Below, in pieces: positions 50,329-62,731 of a stretch of DNA of 64,000 bases (position 1 is the stretch's first letter; each line of letters opens with the position of its first letter). A program made the translations under genes and the position numbers. The stretch covers positions 558,001-622,000 of the forward strand of contig CATKHW010000062.1 in the NCBI GenBank assembly GCA_949752795.1, written 5' to 3'. Origin of the DNA: Hyperoodon ampullatus. Its lineage: Eukaryota > Chordata > Mammalia > Artiodactyla > Ziphiidae. The notes beneath the pieces are model-generated. The model saw only the letters and a program-made list of their open reading frames with translations, was not told the DNA's origin and searched no databases.

Positions 50329-50567
50329 TATTCAGGAGAAAACGCATACGGCCTTTTTGGCCAAGCAAGCAAGCGGGCAATGCAAATCTGCACTACAAAG
50401 AAGTATCACTTCCCACCGGTCAAAAGGGACATCCACAAAATGTGTAAAAACCAGAAAGGCAAGACAGGCCCTGGAGAACAGGGAGCCCTGTTATGCTGAT
50501 GGGCGGGATGTAAATTGCCAACTGCCTCTCTGGAGGAGTGCATTGTGTTCCCTAAAACAAGTAAACA

Positions 50568-50758
50568 GGGCTTCCCTGGTGGCGCAGAGGTTGAGAGTCC
50601 GCCTGCCGATGCAGGGGACGCGGGTTCGTACCCCGGTCTGGGAGGATCCCACGTGCCGCGGAGCGGCTGGGCCCGTGAGCTATGGCCGCTGAGCCTGCGC
50701 ATCCGGAGCCTGTGCTCCGCAACGGGAAAGGCCACAACAGTGAGAGGCCCACATACCA

Positions 50759-50788
<30 letters not shown>
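50568..50788 (+). mobile_element. CHR-type tRNA-derived SINE inserted in the satellite
   Basis: The body starts GGGCTTCCCTGGTGGCGCAG, with box A TGGCGCAGAGG (50580-50590), box B GGTTCGTACCC (50623-50633) and the same GC-rich tail domain as the SINE at 5981. The A-run from 50760 to 50792 is uninterrupted. The 14-bp duplication AAAACAAGTAAACA flanks it (50554-50567 and 50789-50802). The target CT/AAAAC resembles the L1 endonuclease preference. It differs from the first SINE at scattered positions, several of them CpG-type changes (CCACATACCACA against CCGCGTACCGCA at the end). It interrupts the ORF2 remnant of monomer 20. Confidence 0.95.
50580..50633 (+). promoter_or_regulatory. Internal RNA polymerase III promoter of the second SINE
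   Basis: Box A at 50580-50590 has GCAGAGG for the GCAGTGG of the other copy. Box B at 50623-50633 is intact. Spacing matches the first SINE. Confidence 0.7.
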
Positions 50789-50793
<5 letters not shown>

Positions 50794-52302
50794 AAGTAAA
50801 CAACAGAGCTACAGAGCCAAGGGAACTTCCAGTCTAGGGAATATACCTTGGGAAAACTGAAAATCAATAAGACAGAGCCACCCCAAAATTTAGGGCTGCA
50901 CTGCTTACAAGGACCTCAACTTGGGTACACCTTAAATATCCCAGGAAATATAAAAATGGTTCAAAAAATTGTGGTACTTACGTACGATGGAATATCCCTC
51001 AGCCATGAAATCAATGTCATAAGACCAGTAGCAGCAAAATGGGTGGATTCAGGTAAGATGGTTCTAAGTGAAATAAGTCACACAGAAAAAGAAACTTATC
51101 ATAAGATATCACTTAAGAAGAACCTGTAAACATGGCTACACTTGAACTGAGTTAGGAAAGAGAACAGTGTCTCACATTTAGAAAACACTCTTATGCCTGC
51201 TTAAGGGGGAAGGAGAGGTGGGGTGATGCATAAAACCAGAGTTTGATATAAGCACAGGTTCCGTTCCAAAAACCAACTATGGAATAGACAAGACCTACAC
51301 CTTCCTCAGTGAAAGGGACTCAAAACCCCATATTTCCCGCAGAGGAATATATCTGACTAGTAAGAATCTTAGAACCTATGTATTGATATGTCTCCGTAAG
51401 GGAATCAAGTGTGTCTAGACTGGCATAAACATGGCAGCGAGAATCACCTCAAACCCACTATAAAAAGGAATTTCAAAAACAAAACAAAAAAACTGGGAAA
51501 TTCTTTACAATTCCTTCAGGGTCTCTGATGAAACCTGGAATGAACCGTTCTACAACGACAGCTGGAGGTGGCATAAGGAGGGACACTTGGGACTGAGACG
51601 ATTGGTGAGATTGGGTGAGCAAATGCAGACCCTTTAAACCAATAACTCATGGCACCCATTCCATGGGTCCCAACTCTCCAGGTTGAAGGGAATATTACTA
51701 CAGCTATAACATGTACGGGAAACCTAGAGAACAGACCCACTGTGAATACGAAAGGTTTCTAAAACTCAACGAATAGTCCCTCTCCTGTTGCTCCAGTTTG
51801 ACTTTCCATCTGCTTTACTATCAACCTCCCAACTTGGAGAGAAAGCCCCTTTAAGCTCCTGGTTCGCACAGGTTGCCAATTTGCCAGAGGATGAAAGGGA
51901 AGAGGGAGAACCAATGAGAGAGTAGCTGTTAGGCATTTGGACGGGCACATATCACTGTAATTTCCCGGCAGGAAGAAGAATTAACCAAAGTCTCAGCCAC
52001 CCACCGGCAACCAGTATAGGTCCTGAACCAAAATTTTGGACTTGCGGTCAGCTCACCAAAAACGAGTTGAAAAATGGAGCTCAGGGGCACAGCAATTCAC
52101 CAACTGGCCGAGTAATAAAGGACAACTATCATCCAAAAATCAGTTGAGGGAAGGCAACGAGGCGGACTTGAAAGCGAGGCAGAATAGCAGGAAACAGATT
52201 TCGAGAGGTACGTTGGAATCACCTTTAAAGCACAGGAAGAGTGGCACAACTTCGACAATGATGCACTTGGCCAAAAAGGGCGTATGCTTTTTCTCCTGAA
52301 TA

Positions 52303-54039
52303 TATTCAGGAGAAAACGCATATGCCCTTTTTGGCCAAGCAAGCAAGCGGGCAATGCAAATCTGCACTACAAAGAAGTATCACTTCCCACCGGTCAAAAG
52401 GGACATCCACAAAATGTGTAAAAACCAGAAAGGCAAGACAGGCCCTGGAGAACAGGGAGCCTTGTTAGGCTGATGGGCCGGAAGTAAATTGCCAACTGCC
52501 TCTCTGGAGGAGTACATTGTGTTCCCTAAAACAAGTAAACAACAGAGCTACAGAGCCAAGGGCACTTCCAGTCTAGGGAATGTACCTTGGGAAAACTGAA
52601 AATCAATAAGACAGAGCCACCCCAAAATTTAGGTCTGCACTGCTTACAAGGACCTCAACTTGGGTACACCTTAAATATCCCAGGAAATATTAAAATGGTT
52701 CAAAAAAATGTGGTACTTACATACGATGGAATATCCCTCAGCCATGAAATCAATGTCATAAGACCAGTAGCAGCAAAATGGGTGGATTCAGGTACGATGA
52801 TTCTAAGTGAAATAAGTCACAGAGAAAAAGAAACTTATCATAATATATCACTTATGAAGATTCTGTAAACATGGCTACACTTGAACTGAGTTAGGAAAGA
52901 GAACAGTGTCTCACATTTAGAAAACACTCTTATACCTGCTTAAGGGGGAAGGAGAGGTGGGGTGATGCATAAAACCAGAGTTTGATACAAGCACAGTTAC
53001 CGTTCCAAAAACCAACTATGGAATAGACAAGACCTACACCTTCCTCAGTGAAAGGGACTCAAAACCCCATATTTCGCACAGAGGAATATATCTGACTAGT
53101 AAGAATCTTAAAACCTATGTATTGATATGTCTCCGTAAGGGAATCAAGTGTGTCTAGACTGGCATAAACATGGCAGCGAGAATCAGCTCAAACTCACTAT
53201 AAAAAGGAATTTCAAAAACAAAACACAAAAACTGGGAAATTCTTTACAATTCCTTCAGGGTCTCTGATGAAACCTGGAATGACCCTATGAACAACGACAG
53301 CTGGATGAGGCATAAGGCTGGACACTTGGGACTGAGAGGATTGGTGAGATTGGGTGAGCAAATGCAGACCCTTTAAAGCAATAATGCATGGCACCCATTC
53401 CATGGGTCCCAACTCTCCAGGTTGAAAGGAATATTACTAAAGTTATAACATGTACGGGAAACCTAGAGAACGGACACACTGTGAATACGAAAGGTTTCTA
53501 AAACTCAACGAATAGTCCCTCTCCTGGTGCTCCGGTTTGACTTTCCATCTGCTTTACTATCAACCTCCCAACTTGGAGAGAAAGCCCCTTTAAGCTCCTG
53601 GTTCGCACAGGTTGCCAATTTGCCAGAGGATGAAAGGGAAGAGGGAGAACCAATGAGAGAGTAGCTGTTAGGCATTTGGACGGGCACATATCACTGTAAT
53701 TTCCCGGCAGGAAGAAGAATTAACCAAAGTCTCAGTCACCCACCGGCAACCAGTATAGGTCCTGAACCAAAATTTTGGACTTGCGGTCAGCTCACCAAAA
53801 ACGAGTTAAAAATGGAGCTCAGGGGCACAGCAATTCACAAACTGGCCGAGTAATAAAGGACAACTATCATCCAAAAATCAGTTGAGGGAAGGCAACGAGG
53901 CGGAATTGAAAGCGAGGCAGAATAGCAGGAAACAGATTTCAAGAGGTACGTTGGAATCACCTTTAAAGCACAGGAAGAGTGGCACAACTTCGACAATGAT
54001 GCACTTGGCCAAAAGGGCGTATGCTTTTTCTCCTGAATA
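52303..54039 (+). repeat. Satellite monomer 21 (1737 bp), beta-to-alpha hybrid
   Basis: Beta type up to about 53534 (GATACAAGCACAGTTACCG near 52984, CCTATGAACAACG near 53284, GGTGCTCCGG near 53526). From about 53564 it is alpha type (CTCCCAACTTGGAGAGAAAG, then ATGCTTTTTCTCC). The switch is confined to about 30 bp. Confidence 0.85.
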
Positions 54040-55777
54040 TATTCAGGAGAAAACGCATATGCCCTTTTTGGCCAAGCAAGCAAGCAGGCAATGCAAATCT
54101 GCATTACAAAGAAGTATCACTTCCGACCAGTCAAAAGGGACATCCACAAAATGTGTAAAAACCAGAAAGGCAAGACAGGCCCTGGAGAACAGGGAGCCTT
54201 GTTATGCTGATGGGCCGGAAGTAAATTGCCAACTGCCTCTCTGGAGGAGTACATTGTGTTCCCTAAAACAAGTAAACAACAGAGCTACAGAGCCAAGGGC
54301 ACTTCCAGTCTAGGGAATGTACCTTGGGAAAACTGAAAATCAATAAGACACAGCCACCCCAAAATTTAGGGCTGCACTGCTTACAAGGACCTCAACTTGG
54401 GTACACCTTAAATATCCCAGGAAATATAAAAATGGTTCAAAAAATTGTGGTACTTACGTACGATGGAATATCCCTCAGCCATGAAATCAATGTCATAAGA
54501 CCAGTAGCAGCAAAATGGGTGGATTCAGGTACGATGATTCTAAGTGAAATAAGTCACAGAGAAAAAGAAACTTATCATAAGATGTCACTTATGAAGATTC
54601 TGTAAACATGGCTACACTTGAACTGAGTTAGGAAAGAGAACAGTGTCTCACATTTAGAAAACACTCTTATACCTGCTTAAGGGGGAAGGAGAGGTGGGGT
54701 GATGCATAAAACCAGAGTTTGATACAAGCACAGTTATCGTTCCAAAAACCAACTATGGAATAGACAAGACCTACACCTTCCTCAGTGAAAGGGACTCAAA
54801 ACCCCAAATTTCGCGCAGAGGAATATATCTGACTAGTAAGAATCTTAAAACCTATGTATTGATATGTCTCCGGAAGGGAATCAAGTGTGTCTAGACTGGC
54901 ATAAACATGGCAGCGAGAATCAGCTCAAACTCACTATAAAAAGGAATTTCAAAAACAAAACAAAAAAACTGGGAAATTCTTTACAATTCCTTCAGGGTCT
55001 CTGATGAAAGCTGGAATGACCCTATGAACAACGACAGCTGGATGAGGCATAAGGCTGGGCACTTGGGACTGAGAGGATTGGTGAGATTGGGTGAGCAAAT
55101 GCAGACCCTTTAAAGCAATAATGCATGGCTCCCATTCCATGGGTCCCAACTCTCCAGGTTGAAGGGAATATTACTAAAGTTATAACATGTACGGGAAACC
55201 TAGAGAACGGACACACTGTGAATACGAAAGGTTTCTAAAACTCAACGAATAGTCCCTCTCCTGGTGCTCCGGTTTGACTTTCCATCTGCTTTACTATCAA
55301 CCTCTCAACTTGGAGAGACAGCCCCTTTAACCTCCTGGTTCGCACAGGTTGCCAAATTGGCAGAGGATGAAAGGAAGATGGAGATCCAATGAGAGTGTAG
55401 CTGTTAGGAATTTGGACGGGCAAATATCACTCTAACTTCCGGGCACGAAGAAGAATTAACCAAAGTCTCAGCCACCCACCGGGAACCAGCATAGGTACTG
55501 AACCAAAATTTTGGACCTGCGGTCAGCTCACCAAAAACGAGTTGAATAATGGAGATCAGGGGCACAGCAACACACAAACTGGCCAAGTAAAAAAGGACAA
55601 CTATCGTCCAAAAATCTGTTGAGGGAAGGCAACGACGCGGACTTGAATGCGAGGCAGAATAGCAGGAAACAGATTTCAAGAGGTACGTTGGAATCGCCTT
55701 TAAAGCACAGGGAGAGGGGCACAACTTGGACAATGATGCACTTGGCCAAAAAGGGCGTATGCGTTTTCTCCTGAATA
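54040..55777 (+). repeat. Satellite monomer 22 (1738 bp, beta type)
   Basis: Carries GGGCCGGAAG near 54210, GATACAAGCACAGTTATCG near 54721 and the terminal GAATAATGGAGATCAGGGG near 55544. It ends in a perfect 74-bp palindrome (55741-55814). Confidence 0.9.
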
Positions 55778-57516
55778 TATTCAGGAGAAAACGCATACGC
55801 CCTTTTTGGCCAAGCAAGCAAGCGGGAAATGCAAATCTGCACTACAAAGAAGTATCACTTCCCACCGGTCAAAAGGGACATCCACAAAATGTGTAAAAAC
55901 CAGAAAGGCAAGACAGGCCCTGGAGAACAGAGAGCCTTGTTATGCTGATGGGCGGGATGTAAATTGCCAACTGCCTCTCTGGAGGAGTGCATTGTGTTCC
56001 CTAAAACAAGTAAACAACAGAGTTACAGAGCCAAGGGAACTTCCAGTCTAGGGAATATACCTTGGGAAAACAGAAAATCAATAAGACAGAGCCACCCCAA
56101 AATTTAGGGCTGCACTGCTTACAAGGACCTCAACTTGGGTACACCTTAAATATCCCAGGAAATATAAAAATGGTTCAAAAAATTGTGGTACTTACGTACG
56201 ATGGAATATCCCTCAGCCATGAAATCAATGTCATAAGACCAGTAGCAGCAAAATGGGTGGATTCAGGTACGATGGTTCTAAGTGAAATAAGTCACACAGA
56301 AAAAGAAACTTATCATAAGATATCACTTATGAAGAACCTGTAAACATGGCTACACTTGAACTGAGTTAGGAAAGAGAACAGTGTCTCACATTTAGAAAAC
56401 ACACTTATGCCTGCTTAAGGGGGAAGGAGAGGTGGGGTGATGCATAAAACCAGAGTTTGATATAAGCACAGGTACGGTTCCAAAAACCAACTATGGAATA
56501 GACAAGACCTACACCTTCCTCAGTGAAAGGGACTCAAAACCCCATATTTCCCGCAGAGGAATATATCTGACTAGTAAGAATCTTAGAACCTATGTATTGA
56601 TATGTCTCCGTAAGGGAATCAAGTGTGTCTAGACTGGCATAAACATGGCAGCGAGAATCACCTCAAACCCACTATAAAAAGGAATTTCAAAAACAAAACC
56701 AAAAAAACTGGGAAATTCTTTACAATTCCTTCAGGGTCTCTGATGAACCCTGGAATGAACCGTTCTACAACGACAGCTGGAGGTGGCATAAGGAGGGACA
56801 CTTGGGACTGAGACGATTGGTGAGATTGTGTGAGCAAATGCAGACCCTTTAAAGCAATAACTCATGGCACCCATTCCATGGGTCCCAACTCTCCAGGTTG
56901 AAGGGAATATTACTACAGCTATAACATGTACGGGAAACCTAGAGAACAGACCCACTGTGAATACGAAAGGTTTCCAGAACTCAACGAATAGTCCCTCTCC
57001 TGTTGCTCCAGTTTGACTTTCCATGTGCTTTACTATCAACCTCCCAACTTGGAGAGAAAGCCCCTTTAAGCTCCTGGTTCGCACAGGTTGCCAATTTGCC
57101 AGAGGATGAAAGGGAAGAGGGAGAACCAATGAGAGAGTAGCTGTTAGGCATTTGGACGGGCACATATCACTGTAATTTCCCGGCAGGAAGAAGAATTAAC
57201 CAAAGTCTCAGCCACCCACCGGCAACCAGTATAGGTCCTGAACCCAAATTTTGGACTTGCGGTCAGCTCACCAAAAACGAGTTGAAAAATGGAGCTCAGG
57301 GGCACAGCAATTCACAAACTGGCCGAGTAATAAAGGCCAACTATCATCCAAAAATCAGTTGAGGGAAGGCAACGAGGCGGACTTGAAAGCGAGGCAGAAT
57401 AGCAGGAAACAGATTTCGAGAGGTACGTTGGAATCACCTTTAAAGCACAGGAAGAGTGGCACAACTTCGACAATGATGCACTTGGCCAAAAGGGCGTATG
57501 CTTTTTCTCCTGAATA
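55778..57516 (+). repeat. Satellite monomer 23 (1739 bp, alpha type)
   Basis: Carries GAACCGTTCTAC near 56758, GAACAGACCCACTG near 56944 and GAGAAAGCCCC near 57053. Its right-end palindrome has lost one A in the left arm (CCAAAAGGGCG), as at 48589 and 54039. That loss lengthens a chance frame through the palindrome (57251-57790). Confidence 0.9.
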
Positions 57517-59255
57517 TATTCAGGAGAAAACGCATATGCCCTTTTTGGCCAAGCAAGCAAGTGGGCAATGCAAATCTGCATTACAAAGAAGTATCACTTC
57601 CGACCGGTCAAAAGGGACATCCACAAAATGTGTAAAAACCAGAAAGGCAAGACAGGCCCTGGAGAACAGGGAGCCTTGTTATGCTGATGGGCCGGAAGTA
57701 AATTGCCAACTGCCTCTCTGGAGGAGTACATTGTGTTCCCTAAAACAAGTAAACAACAGAGCTACAGAGCCAAGGGCACTTCCAGTCTAGGGAATGTACC
57801 TTGGGAAAACTGAAAATCAATAAGACAGAGCCACCCCAAAATTTAGGTCTGCACTGCTTACAAGGACCTCAACTTGGGTACACCTTAAATATCCCAGGAA
57901 ATATAAAAATGGTTCAAAAAATTGTGGTACTTACGTACGATGGAATATCCCTCAGCCATGAAATCAATGTCATAAGACCAGTAGCAGCAAAATGGGTGGA
58001 TTCAGGTACGATGATTCTAAGTGAAATAAGTCACAGAGAAAAAGAAATTTATCATAAGATGTCACTTATGAAGATTCTGTAAACATGGCTACACTTGAAC
58101 TGAGTTAGGAAAGAGAACAGTGTCTCACATTTAGAAAACACTCTTATACCTGCTTAAGGGGGAAGGAGAGGTGGGGTGTTGCATAAAACCAGAGTTTGAT
58201 ACAAGCACAGTTACCGTTCCAAAAACCAACTATGGAATAGACAAGACCTACACCTTCCTCAGTGAAAGGGACTCAAAACCCCATATTTCGCGCAGAGGAA
58301 TATATCTGACTAGTAAGAATCTTAAAACCTATGTATTGATATGTCTCCGTAAGGGAATCAAGTGTGTCTAGACTGGCATAAACATGGCAGCGAGAATCAG
58401 CTCAAACTCACTATAAAAATGAATTTCAAAAACAAAACAAAAAAACTGGGAAATTCTTTACAATTCCTTCAGGGTCTCTGATGAAACCTGGAATGACCCT
58501 ATGAACAACGACAGCTGAATGTGGCATAAGGCTGGACACTTGGGACTGAGAGGATTGGTGAGATTGGGTGAGCAAATGCAGACCCTTTAAAGCAATAAGG
58601 CATGGCACCCATTCCATGGGTCCCAACTCTCCAGGTTGAAGGGAATATTACTAAATTTATAACATGTACGGGAAACCTAGAGAACGGACACACTGTGAAT
58701 ACGAAAGGTCTCTAAAACTCAACGAATAGTCCCTCTCCTGGTGCTCCGGTTTGACTTTCCATCTGCTTTACTATCAACCTCTCAACTTGGAGAGACAGCC
58801 CCTTTAACCTCCTGGTTCGCACAGGTTGCCAATTTGGCAGAGGATGAAAGGGAAGATGGAGATCCAATGAGAGTGTAGCTGTTAGGCATTTGGACGGGCA
58901 AATATCACTCTAACTTCCGGGCACGAAGAAGAATTAACCAAAGTCTCAGCCACCCACCGGGAACCAGCATAGGTACTGAACCAAAATTTTGGACCTGCGG
59001 TCAGCTCACCAAAAACGAGTTGAATAATGGAGATCAGGGGCACAGCAACACACAAACTGGCCAAGTAAAAAAGGACAACTATCGTCCAAAAATCTGTTGA
59101 GGGAAGGCAACGACGCGGACTTGAATGCGAGGCAGAATAGCAGGAAACAGATTTCAAGAGGTACGTTGGAATCGCCTTTAAAGCACAGGGAGAGGGGCAC
59201 AACTTGGACAATGATGCACTTGGCCAAAAAGGACGTATGCGTTTTCTCCTGAATA
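57517..59255 (+). repeat. Satellite monomer 24 (1739 bp, beta type)
   Basis: Carries GGGCCGGAAG near 57690, GATACAAGCACAGTTACCG near 58198 and the terminal GAATAATGGAGATCAGGGG near 59022. The right-end palindrome has one mismatch (AGGACGTATG). Confidence 0.9.
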
Positions 59256-60992
59256 TATTCAGGAGAAAACGCATACGCCCTTTTTGGCCAAGCAAGCAAG
59301 CGGGCAATGCAAATCTGCACTACAAAGAAGTATCACTTCCCACCGGTCAAAAGGGACATCCACAAAATGTGTAAAAACCAGAAAGGCAAGACAGGCCCTG
59401 GAGAACAGAGAGCCTTGTTATGCTGATGGGCGGGATGTAAATTGCCAACTGCCTCTCTGGAGGAGTGCATTGTGTTCCCTAAAACAAGTAAACAACAGAG
59501 CTACAGAGCCAAGGGCACTTCCAGTCTAGGGATTATACCTTGGCAAAACTGAAAATCAATAAGACAGAGGAACCACAAAATTTAGGGCTGCACTGCTTAC
59601 AAGGACCTCAACTTGGGTACACCTTAAATATCCCAGGAAATAAAAAATGGTTCAAAAAATTGTGGTACTTACATACGATGGAATATCCCTAAACCATGAA
59701 ATCATGTCATAAGACCAGTAGCAGCAAAATGGGTGGATTCAGGTACGATGATTCTATGTGAAATAAGTCACAGAGAAAAAGAAACTTATCATAAGATATC
59801 ACTTATGAAGATCCTGTAAACATGGCTACACTTGAACTGAGTTAGGAAAGAGAACAGTGTCTCACATTTAGAAAACACTCTTATGCCTGCTTAAGGGGGA
59901 AGGAGAGGTGGGGTGATGCATAAAACCAGAGTTTGATATAAGCACAGGTACCGTTCCAAAAACCAACTATGGAATAGACAAGACCTACACCTTCCTCAGT
60001 GAAAGGGACTCAAAACACCATATTTCCCGCAGAGGAATATATCTGACTAGTAAGAATCTTAAAACCTATGTATTGATATGTCTCCGTAAGGGAATCAAGT
60101 GTGTCTAGACTGGCATAAACATGGCAGCGAGAATCAGCTCAAACCCACTATAAAAAGGAATTTCAAAAACAAAACAAAAAAACTGGGAAATTCTTTACAA
60201 TTCCTTCAGGGTCTCTGATGAAACCTGGAATGACCCTAACTACAACGACAGCTGGATGTGGCATAAGGCTGGACACTTGGGACAGAGAGGATTGCTGAGA
60301 TTGGGTGAGCAAATGCAGACCCTTTAAAGTAATAATGCATGGCACCCATTCCATGGGTCTCAACTCTCCAGGTTGAAGGGAATATTACTACAGTTATAAC
60401 ATGTACGGGAAACCTAGAGAACGGACACACTGTGAATACGAAAGGTTTCTAAAACTCAACGAATAGTCCCTCTCCTGGTGCTCCAGTTTGACTTTCCATC
60501 TGCTTTACTATCAACCTCCCAACTTGGAGAGACAGCCCCTTTAACCTCCTGTTTCGCACAGGTTGACAGTTTGGCAGAGGATGAAAGGGAAGAGGGAGAA
60601 CCAATGAGAGAGTAGTTGTTAGGCATTTGGACGGGCACATGTCACTGTTATTTCCCGACAGGAAGAAGAATTAACCAAAGATTCAGCCACCCACCGGGAA
60701 CCAGTATAAGTCCTGAACCAAAATTTTGGACTTGCGGTCAGCTCACCAAAAACGAGTTGAAAAATGGAGCTCAGGGGCACAGCAATTCACAAACTGGCCG
60801 AGTAATAAAGGACAACTATTGTCCAAAAATCTGTTGAGGGAAGACAACGAGGCGGACTTGAAAGCGAGGCAGAATAGCAGGAAACAGATTTCAAGAGGTA
60901 CGTTGGAATCGCCTTTAAAGCACAGGAAGGGTTGAACAACTTTGCCAATGATGCACTTGGCCAAAAAGGGCGTATGCGTTTTCTCCTGAATA
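59256..60992 (+). repeat. Satellite monomer 25 (1737 bp)
   Basis: Shares AACCATGAAATCATGTC (near 59692), ATTCTATGTGAAATAAG (near 59750) and TTAAAGTAATAATGC (near 60324) with monomer 16. A diverged patch AGGGTTGAACAACTTTGCC lies near 60928, just before the palindrome. It ends in a perfect palindrome (60956-61029). Confidence 0.9.
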
Positions 60993-62731
60993 TATTCAGG
61001 AGAAAACGCATACGCCCTTTTTGGCCAAGCAAGCAAGCGGGCAATGCAAATCTGCACTACAAAGAAGTATCACTTCCGACCGGTCAAAAGGGACATCCAC
61101 AAAATGTGTAAAAACCAGAAAGGCAAGACAGGCCCTGGAGAACAGGGAGCCTTGTTATGCTGATGGGCGGGATGTAAATTGCCAACTGCCTCTCTGGAGG
61201 AGTACATTGTGTTCCCTAAAACAAGTAAAGAACAGAGCCACAGAGCCAAGGGCACTTCCAGTCTAGGGAATATACCTTGGGAAAACTGAAAATCAATAAG
61301 ACAGAGCCACCCCAAAATTTATGGCTGCACTGCTTACAAGGACCTCAACTTGGGTACACCTTAAATATCCCAGGAAATATAAAAATGGTTCAAAAAATTG
61401 TGGTACTTACGTATGATGGAATATCCCTCAGCCATGAAAACAATGTCATAAGACCAGTACCAGCAAAATGGGTGGATTCAGGTACGATGGTTCTAAGTGA
61501 AATAAGTCACACAGAAAAAGAAACTTATCATAAGATATCACTTATGAAGAACCTGTAAACATGGCTACACTTGAACTGAGTTAGGAAAGAGAACAGTGTC
61601 TCACATTTAGAAAACACTCTTATGCCTGCTTAAGGGGGAAGGAGAGGTGGGGTGATGCATAAAACCAGAGTCTGATATAAGCACAGGTACCGTTCCAAAA
61701 ACCAACTATGGAATAGACAAGACCTACACCTTCCTCAGTGAAAGGGACTCAAAACCCCATATTTCGCGCAGAGGAATATATCTGACTAGTAAGAATCTTA
61801 GAACCTATGTATTGATATGTCTCCGGAAGGGAATCAAGTGTGTCTAGAGTGGCATAAACATGGCAGCCAGAATCACCTCAAACCCACTATAAAAAGGAAT
61901 TTCAAAAACAAAACAAAAAAACTGGGAAATTCTTTAAAATTCCTTCAGGGACTCTGATGAAACCTGGAATGACCCTATCTACAACGACAGCTGGATGTGG
62001 CATAAGGTTGGACACTTGGGACTGAGAGGATTGGTGAGATTGGGTGAGCAAATGAAGACCCTTTAAAGCAAAAATGCATGGCACCCATTACATGGGTCCC
62101 AACTCTCCAGGTTGAAGGGAATATTACTAAAGTTATAACATGTACGGGAAACCTAGAGAACGGACACACAGTGAATACGAAAGGTTTCTAAAACTCAACG
62201 AATAGTCCTTCTCCTGGTGCTCCGGTTTGACTTTCCATCTGCTTTACTATCAACATCCCAACTTGGAGAGACAGCCCCTTTAACCTCCTGGTTCGCACAG
62301 GTTGCCAATTTGGCAGAGGATGAAAGGGAAGAGGGAGAACCAATGAGAGAGTAGCTGTTAGGCATTTGGACGGGCACATATCACTCTAACTTCCCGGCAG
62401 GAAGAAGAATTAACCAAAGTCTCAGCCACCCACCGGGAACCAGTATAGGTCCTGAACCAAAATTTTGGACTTGCGGTCAGCTCACCAAAAACGAGTTGAA
62501 AAATGGAGCTCAGGGGCACAGCAATTCACAAACTGGCCAAGTAAAAAAGGACAACTATCGTCCAAAAATCTATTGAGGGAAGTCAACGAGGCGGACTTGA
62601 AAGCGAGGCAGAATAGCAGGAAACAGATTTCAAGAGGTACGTTGGAATCACCTTTAAAGCACAGGAACAGGGGCAAAACTTCGACAATGATGCACTTGGC
62701 CACAAAGGGCGTATGCGTTTTCTCCTGAATA
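60993..62731 (+). repeat. Satellite monomer 26 (1739 bp)
   Basis: Core type with CCAGTACCAGCAAAATGG near 61452 and CCATTACATGGG near 62087. It shares GCCAAGTAAAAAAGGACAAC near 62537 with beta-type ends although its other beta markers are absent. The right-end palindrome has one mismatch (CCACAAAGGG). Confidence 0.9.

Larger units (their letters stand above)
50329..52302 (+). repeat. Satellite monomer 20 (1974 bp, alpha type, with SINE)
   Basis: Alpha markers recur (GAACCGTTCTAC near 51543, GAACAGACCCACTG near 51729). The extra 235 bp equal the SINE plus one target-site duplication. Without them the monomer is 1739 bp. The right-end palindrome has two mismatches. Confidence 0.92.
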
